Source: Candidatus Bathyarchaeota archaeon
GTDB taxonomy: Archaea > Thermoproteota > Bathyarchaeia > RBG-16-48-13 > GCA-020355125
Assembly: GCA_030671165.1 (NCBI GenBank)
Contig: DAOVAG010000046.1
Span: 1-6,464 of the forward strand
Length of the DNA stretch: 6,464 nucleotides
Direction of reading: 5' to 3'
The position numbers and the translations under genes were made by a program. The notes below the pieces were generated by a model. It was not told the DNA's origin. It saw nothing but the letters and a program-made list of their open reading frames with translations, and searched no databases. Below, one piece after another: positions 1-4,995 of this stretch (positions are counted from its first letter, which is position 1; the number at the start of each line of letters is the position of its first letter).

Positions 1-90
1 GAGATGGATACTGAAGAAAAGAATCGGATTTCTCATAGAACACGGTCTATGAGAAAATTTGTGACTTGGTATCTGAAACATTATAAATAA
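1..90 (+). CDS. XTP/dITP pyrophosphatase (Ham1/RdgB family), C-terminal end only
   Basis: Frame 1 is open from the window edge to TAA at 88-90 and gives 29 residues beginning EMDTEEKNRISHRTRSMRKF. This matches the C-terminus of the Ham1/RdgB non-canonical purine NTP pyrophosphatases, where a segment of the form 'E-[ML]-x-x-E-E-K-N-x-[IV]-S-H-R-x-R-[AS]' carries the conserved Ser-His-Arg that helps recognise the purine base. The family hydrolyses XTP, dITP and ITP to the monophosphates and cleans the nucleotide pool in the cytosol. The usual protein is about 185-200 residues, so some 85% lies outside the window. The gene converges on the minus-strand MetRS-beta gene, with 56 bases between their stops. 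The call rests on this one motif, but it is distinctive. Confidence 0.82.
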   Translation, partial: EMDTEEKNRISHRTRSMRKFVTWYLKHYK

Positions 91-123
91 TTTAAGAGTA
101 AAGAAAACTCTACTTCTCCCTCG

Positions 124-130
124 TTTTTAT
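124..130 (+). terminator. T-tract, possible terminator of the Ham1-type gene
   Basis: A TTTTTAT run sits 33 bases after the stop of the partial plus-strand gene, inside the short convergent spacer. Archaeal RNA polymerase can terminate on T-runs in the non-template strand without a hairpin, and none is evident here. Assignment is by position only. Confidence 0.35.
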
Positions 131-146
131 CTCGGTCATTATCTAT

Positions 147-473
147 CTAAATAATCTTTGCACCTACAGATGCATCTGTTATTGTTAACCATAACGGTTT
201 ACCATTTACATCAGCAGCTAATAACATTCCCTGGGACATCACTCCCGCAATCTTTTTAGGTGAAAGATTGATTATAGCCACAAATTTTTTATTCAAAAAG
301 AATTCAGGTGCATAGAATTCTCCCCCTCCAGCAATAATTGTTTTAGATTCGCCTGACCCCACATCCATTAATAATTTTAATATCTTAGTTTTACCCTCAA
401 TCGCTTCTGATTTTAATATTTTAACGATTCGGATATCCAACTTCTTAAAATCTTCATAAGATACATTTTTCAT
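147..473 (-). CDS. Stand-alone MetRS-beta tRNA-binding OB-fold protein
   Basis: The 108-residue product starts MKNVSYEDFKKLDIRIVKIL and is one tRNA-binding OB fold of the MetRS C-terminal/CsaA/Arc1p-EMAPII type. Family marks are FKKLDIRIVKI (residues 9-19), KTIIAGG (44-50), the NLSPKKIAGVMSQGMLLAA block (69-87) with its Ser-Gln-Gly-Met-Leu signature, and a GAKI end. In many archaea this domain is a separate polypeptide (MetRS-beta) that supports methionyl-tRNA synthetase by non-specific tRNA binding; no catalytic domain is attached here. The frame also opens at GTG 485, adding MVVL, but ATG 473 places the start where the homologues begin. A minus-strand TATA-like box at 506-513 predicts transcription starting near 484, giving a leader of about ten bases for the ATG start. 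The usual anti-Shine-Dalgarno complement is weak. It could instead be a general tRNA-binding chaperone of the CsaA kind. Confidence 0.85.
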   Translation of the reverse strand: MKNVSYEDFKKLDIRIVKILKSEAIEGKTKILKLLMDVGSGESKTIIAGGGEFYAPEFFLNKKFVAIINLSPKKIAGVMSQGMLLAADVNGKPLWLTITDASVGAKII

Positions 474-505
474 TAAAACAACCACTCAACAAAAGATTTA
501 TCCTG

Positions 506-518
506 ATAATATATTTTT
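506..518 (-). promoter_or_regulatory. Promoter (BRE/TATA) of the MetRS-beta gene
   Basis: Read on the minus strand, an A-run (514-518) is followed by TATATTAT (513-506), the arrangement of an archaeal BRE plus TATA box. A start about 25 bases downstream would fall near 484, so the transcript would have a very short leader before ATG 473. Inferred from position and composition only. Confidence 0.45.
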
Positions 519-704
519 ATTCTTTTAATCCTTCATGAAACAGATGAAAAAGAACTTGATATCTATAAAATTCTGTATGATACCATCTAATTGTGCATAC
601 GGGATATGTATATAACCGTGGTCACCAATTATTATAACTGTACATCTTCATCTTTACATCGAGTCTATAAAAAAATTAGTCCAAATTTCTTATAACAAAG
701 CAAT

Positions 705-717
705 AAAACTTTATAAG
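705..717 (+). promoter_or_regulatory. Promoter (BRE/TATA) of the rps15-recJ operon
   Basis: AAAA (705-708) followed by TTTATAAG (710-717) fits an archaeal BRE/TATA box. The expected start lies about 25 bases further on, near 738-742, leaving a leader of roughly 50 bases before the TTG at 791. An upstream CTTATAA at 689-695 is a weaker alternative. Confidence 0.5.
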
Positions 718-745
718 AGGAAGCTCTAATATTGCGACGTCTTAG

Positions 746-760
746 AAGAGATATTCTCTT
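746..760 (+). other. Small hairpin in the rps15 leader
   Basis: AAGAGA (746-751) pairs perfectly with TCTCTT (755-760) across a 3-base TAT loop. It lies at or just after the predicted transcript start and about 20 bases upstream of the ribosome binding site. The stem is short and AT-rich, so it may be chance. Ribosomal protein leaders are often autoregulatory in bacteria, but nothing here shows that. Confidence 0.25.
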
Positions 761-778
761 ACTCATCACTTAAATTAT

Positions 779-783
779 GGAGG
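779..783 (+). promoter_or_regulatory. Ribosome binding site fixing the TTG start of rps15
   Basis: GGAGG lies 7 bases upstream of TTG 791, ideal spacing. The only nearby ATG (777) is in another frame and overlaps the GGAGG itself, so this site supports the TTG start. Confidence 0.8.
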
Positions 784-790
784 AAAACGT

Positions 791-1222
791 TTGACCCGCA
801 CTGGGAAATCCCGTTCCAGACGACCTTTAAGTAAAAGACCACCTATGTGGTGTAAATACAGTTCTGAGGAAGTTGAAGCCTTTGTAATCAAACTTGCAAA
901 GGAAGAAAATACACCGAGTAAAATCGGAGTTATTCTCAGAGATCAATATGGCATTCCTCTCGTCAAGTCAATTGTAGGAAAATCAATTAAACAAATTATT
1001 CTGGACGGAGGTATAGAGATCCCTGTCCCTGAAGACTTAGATAATTTACTCCAGAAAGCTTCAACCCTTAGTAGACATCTAAATAAGAATAGATCTGATG
1101 TTTTAAATAAGAGATCTTTACAATTAATTGTGTCTCGGATACGTCGTTTAGCTAAGTACTACCGAAGGATGGGTACATTACCTAAAGATTGGAAATACAA
1201 GCCTCAAGTCGAAGCAATATGA
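791..1222 (+). CDS. rps15: Small-subunit ribosomal protein uS15, archaeal/eukaryotic type
   Basis: This 143-residue protein is uS15 of the 30S platform, which binds 16S rRNA helices 20-22 early in assembly. The archaeal/eukaryotic N-terminal extension (residues 1-60) is present: a basic GKSRSRRPLSKRPP start, then W20, YSSEEVEAFVIKLAKE and IGVILRDQYGIP (45-56). The universal S15 core follows, with H96 and then LNKRSLQLIVSRIRRL and AKYYRRMGTLP up to residue 131. Length is close to the usual 145-155; the N-terminus is a few residues shorter than the common MARMHSRRKG-like start. TTG 791 is preferred because GGAGG lies 7 bases before it and no better in-frame start exists nearby. It is the first gene of a two-gene operon, with 13 bases to the recJ-like gene, an arrangement seen in other archaea. 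Confidence 0.96.
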   Translation: MTRTGKSRSRRPLSKRPPMWCKYSSEEVEAFVIKLAKEENTPSKIGVILRDQYGIPLVKSIVGKSIKQIILDGGIEIPVPEDLDNLLQKASTLSRHLNKNRSDVLNKRSLQLIVSRIRRLAKYYRRMGTLPKDWKYKPQVEAI

Positions 1223-1225
1223 ATC

Positions 1226-1231
1226 AGGTGG
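1226..1231 (+). promoter_or_regulatory. Ribosome binding site for the recJ-like gene
   Basis: AGGTGG lies in the 13-base spacer after rps15, 4 bases before TTG 1236. The AGGTG part complements the 3' end of archaeal 16S rRNA, and because it uses the GGTGA half of the anti-site a short spacing is expected. The next in-frame Met is beyond residue 110, inside the DHH domain, so this TTG is the start. Confidence 0.7.
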
Positions 1232-1235
1232 TAGA

Positions 1236-2687
1236 TTGGCTGATGACGATCAAAAGAATCCTGACGATTTTTTCATCAGAATAACACAAGCAGCTAATAC
1301 TATCAAAAAACATATTGATACCAATGAATTCATACGGGTTATCACCCATATAGATGCTGATGGGTTAGCAGCAGCCGGTATTTTAGGTAAAACCCTTCAA
1401 AGAGCTCAAGCCTTCTTTAGACTTCGTATTGTAAAGCAACTTAATGAAGAAATAGTTAATGAACTGACCAGTGAAGACCCCTCGTTACTAATTTTCCTGG
1501 ATTTAGGGAGTGGAAGCCTTGACCTTTTGGATGCTAAGCTTAAAGATTGTGAATTAATAATTCTTGATCATCACAAACCCATGGAGGTTACTATTCCTCA
1601 ACTTACACATGTCAATCCTCATCTTGCAAACTTCGATGGTACACGAGAAATAAGTGGTGCTGGAGTCACCTACTTAACAGCAAAAACTATAGATAAGACT
1701 AACATCGACCTAGCTCCTTTAGCCATTGTTGGAGCTCTTGGGGATTCACAAGATAAGAATGATGAAAGAGGATTAATCGGACTCAATGAAGATATAGTAG
1801 ACGACGCTGTGAATACAGGATGTATAATGGTTGATAAAGACCTTCTTCTCTTCGGAAGAGAAACGAGACCAATTCATAAAGCTTTAGCGTATACTACAAA
1901 CCCCTTCATTCCCGGCTTGAGTAATGCTGAGGATAAATGTCTTGGTTTTTTGAGTAATCTAGATATTGAACTTAAACATAACGATCGATGGAGAGCCATC
2001 AATGATCTTACAGTTGAAGAGAAAGAAAAAATTTTCTCAAAAATAGCCACATATCTCTCCTCAAAGGGGTCACCTGATTCAGATGCCTTAAGACTTATCG
2101 GCAAAATCTATACACTAACTCACGAAGACCGATTTAAACCGATGCGAGATGGGAGAGAATACGCTTCATTCCTGAATGCATGTGGTCGAATGAGGAAGGG
2201 AGGTTTAGGTATAGCCGTAGCGATGGGCAGTCGTGGTGAAACACTGGATGAAGCTCTCAAGATTCTCACTAATTACAAGAAGATGCTCTATCAATACTTG
2301 GATTGGGTGATACAGACTCCTAAAGTGTTAAGGAAAATGAAGAACATATATGTAATCGATGGTTCGGATAAAATAGATGAATTAATCATAGGCACAATAG
2401 CCAGTATACTCTCTAGTAGTTATCTAAAAGAGAAGATGCCTATCATCGCATTAACATCGGCTGAAAATGGAATGGTAAAGGTTTCTGGGAGAATCCCTCA
2501 CAATTTTAATAGAGGTAACCTTGATCTAGGTACAATATTTCACGAAATCTCAACAAAATTAAACGGTAGAGGTGGAGGACACAACGTTGCCGCTGGCGCA
2601 CTTTTACCAAAAGAATCTGAAAATCAATTTGTCAAATCTATAAATAAACTTGTTGGCTCAATGCATCACACTGTAACCACTGACTGA
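1236..2687 (+). CDS. RecJ-like DHH/DHHA1 single-strand exonuclease (GAN type)
   Basis: The 483-residue protein is a DHH-superfamily phosphoesterase of the archaeal RecJ/GAN group, which are Mn-dependent single-strand nucleases related to eukaryotic Cdc45; in Thermococcus the homologue binds GINS. Motif I is VITHIDADGLAAAG (35-48; H38, D40, D42), motif II IFLDLGSGS (86-94; D89), motif III the name-giving DHH (D111-H112-H113), and motif IV GALGD (166-170; D170). All metal ligands are therefore present and the enzyme should be active rather than a Cdc45-like pseudoenzyme. A middle block REYASFLNACGRMRKGG (307-323) and the C-terminal DHHA1 substrate-binding motif GRGGGH (444-449) complete the family pattern, and length is normal. 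It shares a transcript with rps15. Expected roles are primer removal, repair or replisome work; a role in RNA 3' processing cannot be excluded from sequence. Confidence 0.93.
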   Translation: MADDDQKNPDDFFIRITQAANTIKKHIDTNEFIRVITHIDADGLAAAGILGKTLQRAQAFFRLRIVKQLNEEIVNELTSEDPSLLIFLDLGSGSLDLLDAKLKDCELIILDHHKPMEVTIPQLTHVNPHLANFDGTREISGAGVTYLTAKTIDKTNIDLAPLAIVGALGDSQDKNDERGLIGLNEDIVDDAVNTGCIMVDKDLLLFGRETRPIHKALAYTTNPFIPGLSNAEDKCLGFLSNLDIELKHNDRWRAINDLTVEEKEKIFSKIATYLSSKGSPDSDALRLIGKIYTLTHEDRFKPMRDGREYASFLNACGRMRKGGLGIAVAMGSRGETLDEALKILTNYKKMLYQYLDWVIQTPKVLRKMKNIYVIDGSDKIDELIIGTIASILSSSYLKEKMPIIALTSAENGMVKVSGRIPHNFNRGNLDLGTIFHEISTKLNGRGGGHNVAAGALLPKESENQFVKSINKLVGSMHHTVTTD

Positions 2688-2689
2688 TC

Positions 2690-2699
2690 TTTATTTATT
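2690..2699 (+). terminator. T-rich tract after the rps15-recJ operon
   Basis: TTTATTTATT begins 3 bases after the recJ-like stop, in the convergent spacer with the PurF-like gene. It is interrupted by A residues and so is a weak archaeal terminator candidate. On the other strand TTTATTTT (plus 2755-2762) could serve the PurF-like gene in the same way. Confidence 0.3.
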
Positions 2700-2786
2700 A
2701 CTTGAAAAGTTGAGATTAATCTTTCCACTCGATCTACCATATGGTTAACGACGTAAAATAAACTGTAACGTAACATTTCTAACAAA

Positions 2787-4355
2787 TTAGCATAATTTAG
2801 CTTGAGATGTCGAATGGTTTGGAATCGGATTCTTTCCAGACCAACAGTATGTACACAAATTTTCTTCTTTCAGAATTGTGTTTCCTGGAGCTTCAATGAT
2901 CGATTTAACCATGTCGTTTAGGGAAATAAATTTTAGAGATACGATTCCTATGGACTCTTGAATCATTGAATTCAACATTTGATATTTTTTGGACGATACA
3001 TCCAAATATTCACTTAGATCCTTTGGTTCTTCTCCCTCAATTTGTTTCATAATTCTCCAAGCTAATAAATCTGACTTCTTCGTAGTTTCGTCAAAATAAC
3101 ATGCAAATAGTTGTGGTGGTGATCCTATTCTAGCATGAACTTCTTTTGGCCCATGCCGCCAAATCTTGTCATTAAGATATCTCTTCAGTTGGGTACCTCT
3201 TCTTATCGAATCGTCTACAAGAACTATTGACTGATCCTGAATTATCTGAGGATTAGACACCTGTTTGTAGTAAGCAACTAACTCTCTCGTTGACTGTTTC
3301 GGTGGGATATAACTTCTACCCCATGCAGCTGTAAACTTTAATACAGGCCTTCTCAAAGGAGCAATTGATTCAAGAGTTTCCGTTAAATCCACTTTTAGCT
3401 CATCTGAGTTAATCTTTCCCTGTGTAAAAAGATTAATGATTTCCTTTGATTTGTTAATTCCTAATCTTAACTTCCCTTTAGCGTATCCATGTGCATGTGG
3501 AACCCCTGAATCCGCAACACCCATGATTAATGATGGTTTAATGTCATCATTTTGTGCAAGAAAATCTCCACATCTCTCCCTAACAATTTCACCACTTATC
3601 CCATAATGGCTAGAGGTGGGAAAATCAAAATACACATGTAAAAATGGGCAGAATACAATTTTTTCTCGACTTTTCATCTCGGTTTTGATACCTAACTCAC
3701 TTATTGAAAATACATCCATGTATCCTGGATATCTCTGAATCTCATAATTCAGGTTAGAAAAAGCGGTCGTTTCTGAAGTAACAGCAAAATTATCCCCTTT
3801 CACTGTTGTCTTTTTTCCTATAACAAGAGGGAAAACACCGCTGGATGCATAGATACACCTCTCAGTTTCAGATAATAATATAAGAGATATGGTTCCATGG
3901 ATTTGTTCATACATTTTGGTGATTCCTTCGGTTATATTGGAACCTTTACAAATCAGCTCACCCACTAATTCTGTTTGGTTATATTTACTTGAACCTTCTT
4001 TAAATGAAATACCATCATCAATCAGCTCTTCAATCAGCGTATCCGCATTTTTAATTAAACCGTCTGTACATAGAGCAAATATGCCTAACTTAGATCTAAA
4101 AACAAGCGGTTGTTTATCGTCTTCTCGAGAACTTATAACTCCTATACCTAAGTTTCCACTCAGTTTCTCAAAATCATCTCTAAACTCAGTCTTAAAATGA
4201 CTATTTGTAATTTCATGACATATCGGATTAGTAATTCTATCTGATAAAACCACTAAACCCCCAATCGTAGTACCTAAATGTGAATGATAATCTATCCCAT
4301 AGAATAGATCATTTATACAATTCTCTCTTGAAACTACACCGAAGAGACCTCCCAT
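2787..4355 (-). CDS. PurF-like phosphoribosyltransferase paralogue without the glutaminase nucleophile
   Basis: The 522-residue protein has the PurF layout: an N-terminal class-II glutaminase (Ntn) domain (about 1-230) and a C-terminal phosphoribosyltransferase domain. True PurF starts MCGIFG and uses Cys as nucleophile; this starts MGGLFG, with Gly there. Other glutamine-site residues also differ: the GIGHVRY region reads GIGVISS (70-76, Arg lost), the NG motif is DG (98-99), and the SDTEV Asp is Gln127. The PRPP side is intact: GVADSGVPHAHGYA (279-292), GRSYIPPKQSTRE (346-358) and the PRPP loop VLVDDSIRRGT (378-388). Cys236, Cys419 and CTYC (501-504) match the four [4Fe-4S] ligands of Bacillus-type PurF. 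The closest remembered relatives are MGGFFG-starting 'amidophosphoribosyltransferases' of Clostridia and Bacteroidetes, whose function is not established to my knowledge. It may use free ammonia, a partner glutaminase or another nucleophile with PRPP. A TTG 6 bases upstream is in frame but lies only one base from the ribosome binding site, so ATG 4355 is chosen. Confidence 0.88.
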   Translation of the reverse strand: MGGLFGVVSRENCINDLFYGIDYHSHLGTTIGGLVVLSDRITNPICHEITNSHFKTEFRDDFEKLSGNLGIGVISSREDDKQPLVFRSKLGIFALCTDGLIKNADTLIEELIDDGISFKEGSSKYNQTELVGELICKGSNITEGITKMYEQIHGTISLILLSETERCIYASSGVFPLVIGKKTTVKGDNFAVTSETTAFSNLNYEIQRYPGYMDVFSISELGIKTEMKSREKIVFCPFLHVYFDFPTSSHYGISGEIVRERCGDFLAQNDDIKPSLIMGVADSGVPHAHGYAKGKLRLGINKSKEIINLFTQGKINSDELKVDLTETLESIAPLRRPVLKFTAAWGRSYIPPKQSTRELVAYYKQVSNPQIIQDQSIVLVDDSIRRGTQLKRYLNDKIWRHGPKEVHARIGSPPQLFACYFDETTKKSDLLAWRIMKQIEGEEPKDLSEYLDVSSKKYQMLNSMIQESIGIVSLKFISLNDMVKSIIEAPGNTILKEENLCTYCWSGKNPIPNHSTSQAKLC

Positions 4356-4362
4356 TTTCAAT

Positions 4363-4367
4363 CCCTC
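4363..4367 (-). promoter_or_regulatory. Ribosome binding site deciding the ATG start of the PurF-like gene
   Basis: On the minus strand GAGGG (4367-4363) is 7 bases from ATG 4355 but only 1 base from the in-frame TTG 4361. Spacing therefore selects the ATG, giving the family N-terminus MGGLFG. Confidence 0.75.
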
Positions 4368-4403
4368 AATTATTTAGTATTCACTCAAAATCTACACGAT
4401 ACA

Positions 4404-4485
4404 ACAGAAATATTAACGAGAAATGATGTTCGTTCGTCTATCGTTAAAGTTTCATCCTATAAATTCTTTCTTTAAGTATTTCTGT
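4404..4485. repeat. Widely spaced 9-base inverted repeat upstream of the PurF-like gene
   Basis: ACAGAAATA (4404-4412) and TATTTCTGT (4477-4485) are exact reverse complements 64 bases apart, extendable inward by one G-T wobble and one A-T pair. They flank the likely TATA region of the PurF-like gene. In AT-rich DNA a pair of this size could arise by chance; a dimeric-repressor loop or a leader RNA stem are alternatives. Confidence 0.3.
4457..4470 (-). promoter_or_regulatory. Possible promoter of the PurF-like gene
   Basis: On the minus strand GAAAGA followed by ATTTATAG (4470-4457) resembles a BRE/TATA box. It predicts a start near 4435 and a leader of about 80 bases. It is less canonical than the other boxes in the window. 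Confidence 0.3.
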
Positions 4486-4563
4486 CAAAACAGTTTCCCT
4501 AATTATTAAATAGAAAAACTCTCTTTTTTTCATCAAGTTTTTTTTATAAAATAAAGGATTTTA

Positions 4564-4629
4564 GGGTATGTTCAGATCTCAAGATCTAAATCATTTCTTC
4601 ATATGGGACAGAGTCGTCATAACATACCC
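4564..4629 (-). ncRNA. Candidate archaeal C/D-box guide sRNA
   Basis: Read on the minus strand the 66-base element has, in order: stem strand GGGTATGT (4629-4622); box C ATGACGA (4620-4614, consensus RTGATGA, one mismatch); an 11-base guide (4613-4603); D'-like ATGA (4602-4599); a 4-base spacer; C'-like ATGATTT (4594-4588); a 12-base guide (4587-4576); a perfect box D CTGA (4575-4572); and stem strand ACATACCC (4571-4564). The terminal stem is 8 bp and perfect, and the 3 bases TAT between it and the first GA of box C give the kink-turn bulge, with box D abutting the stem as in L7Ae-bound C/D motifs. Guide lengths near 12 and total length 66 suit archaeal C/D sRNAs, which direct 2'-O-methylation by fibrillarin, Nop5 and L7Ae. 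C' and D' are degenerate, box C has a T-to-C change, and no strong TATA box precedes it. I could not identify targets. Confidence 0.5.
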
Positions 4630-4716
4630 AACTCAAATTATCCCCTTGCAGAAATAAAAACACTGTGGAATTACAATAAATAGCCATCATACACCTTATT
4701 TTTCTTCTTCATTCTT

Positions 4717-4743
4717 AGCCATCTTTCTTTAAACAAGATGGTT
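4717..4743. other. Hairpin-forming inverted repeat
   Basis: CCATCTT (4719-4725) pairs with AAGATGG (4735-4741) across a 9-base loop and extends outward by a G-T wobble (4718/4742) and an A-T pair (4717/4743). Role unknown: no T-tract follows closely on either strand, so it is not an obvious terminator. Confidence 0.35.
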
Positions 4744-4779
4744 CAATCCTTGAGTTCCTTTCACTTCTTTCATTTAATC

Positions 4780-4787
4780 TTTATATA
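4780..4787 (+). promoter_or_regulatory. Orphan TATA-like box
   Basis: TTTATATA followed by CC is the best TATA match in the gap on the plus strand; its complement, TATATAAAG in GGTATATAAAG, is equally good on the minus strand. A plus-strand start would lie near 4810, ahead of about 100 bases of non-coding sequence ending in a T-run at 4904-4910. No protein gene follows in either direction. Confidence 0.3.
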
Positions 4788-4903
4788 CCTTAGACTTAAA
4801 CCGCACTAGCCATTTCCTCCTATTATCTCTCTCTAAAATTGAGTATACAGCAACTTTTCTTGGGGACTAGAGTAAACAGTGATCAAGGAACATTATGTCT
4901 TTC

Positions 4904-4910
4904 TTTTTTT
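4904..4910 (+). terminator. T7 tract on the plus strand
   Basis: Seven consecutive T (preceded by TTTC) form the strongest plus-strand T-run in the gap. With the orphan TATA box at 4780 it could delimit a transcript of about 100 bases. No stable stem precedes it. Confidence 0.3.
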
Positions 4911-4917
4911 AATGCTT

Positions 4918-4935
4918 AAAAAGATAAGAGAAAAA
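4918..4935 (-). terminator. T-tracts ending the M50-PHP operon
   Basis: On the minus strand two T5 runs, TTTTTCTCTTATCTTTTT, lie 60-80 bases after the stop of the PHP gene. A pair of T-runs without a hairpin is a typical archaeal intrinsic terminator arrangement. Confidence 0.5.
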
Positions 4936-4995
4936 TTATTACTGTATCTCTAATCTTCACAATCAATTATCCCATATTTATATTCATAAACTCAT

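Larger units (their letters stand above)
474..790. other. Divergent intergenic control region
   Basis: This stretch of about 315 bases separates the minus-strand MetRS-beta gene from the plus-strand rps15-recJ operon. It holds one TATA-like box facing each way (506-513 minus, 710-717 plus), a further TATATAA at 609-615 with no gene in register, and a short hairpin in the rps15 leader. I found no open frame with a convincing product, no tRNA and no box C/D pair in it. Confidence 0.6.
4486..4995. other. Long gene-poor intergenic region
   Basis: Together with the PurF-like promoter region this makes about 640 bases (4356-4995) between two minus-strand genes with no credible protein gene. Open frames are tiny; the longest minus-strand ones near 4720-4800 encode only about 8-14 residues. 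It contains the candidate C/D-box sRNA (4564-4629 minus), a 9-bp hairpin (4717-4743), an orphan TATA-like box (4780-4787) with a T-tract 115 bases on (4904-4910), and T-tracts on the minus strand after the PHP gene. Confidence 0.6.

Noticed and set aside
605..640. TATATAA at 609-615 as an extra plus-strand promoter
   Set aside because: No gene or RNA element lies in register downstream, and a better placed box for rps15 exists at 705-717.
2736..2745. Ten-base palindrome ACCATATGGT in the convergent spacer
   Set aside because: It has no loop for an RNA hairpin, there is no promoter to regulate between two converging genes, and a single palindrome of this length is expected by chance.
3889..4200. 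Plus-strand open frame opposite the PurF-like gene
   Set aside because: It lies wholly antisense to a well-supported coding region and its translation shows no domain. The same applies to antisense frames at 1874-2104, 5092-5418 and 6134-6319.
2787..4355. Cys13 of the PurF-like protein as a replacement nucleophile
   Set aside because: Class-II amidotransferases need the cysteine at the mature N-terminus; Cys13 follows the first beta strand, and the remaining glutamine-binding residues are also changed.
4574..4587. AGATCT direct repeat (AGATCTCAAGATCT) as a mobile-element or restriction-related site
   Set aside because: It is two copies of a 6-base palindrome 2 bases apart, with no duplication or element around it; it falls within the guide/box D end of the candidate sRNA.
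4700..4812. Chain of tiny minus-strand open frames (for example MRFKSKVYKD, MKEVKGTQGLNHLV, MAKNEEEK) near a strong AGGAGG
   Set aside because: Each is only 8-14 codons, the AGGAGG is 2 bases from one ATG and 9 from an out-of-register GTG, and no recognisable protein emerges. They could be remnants of a lost gene, but nothing supports that beyond lysine-rich composition expected of A-rich DNA.
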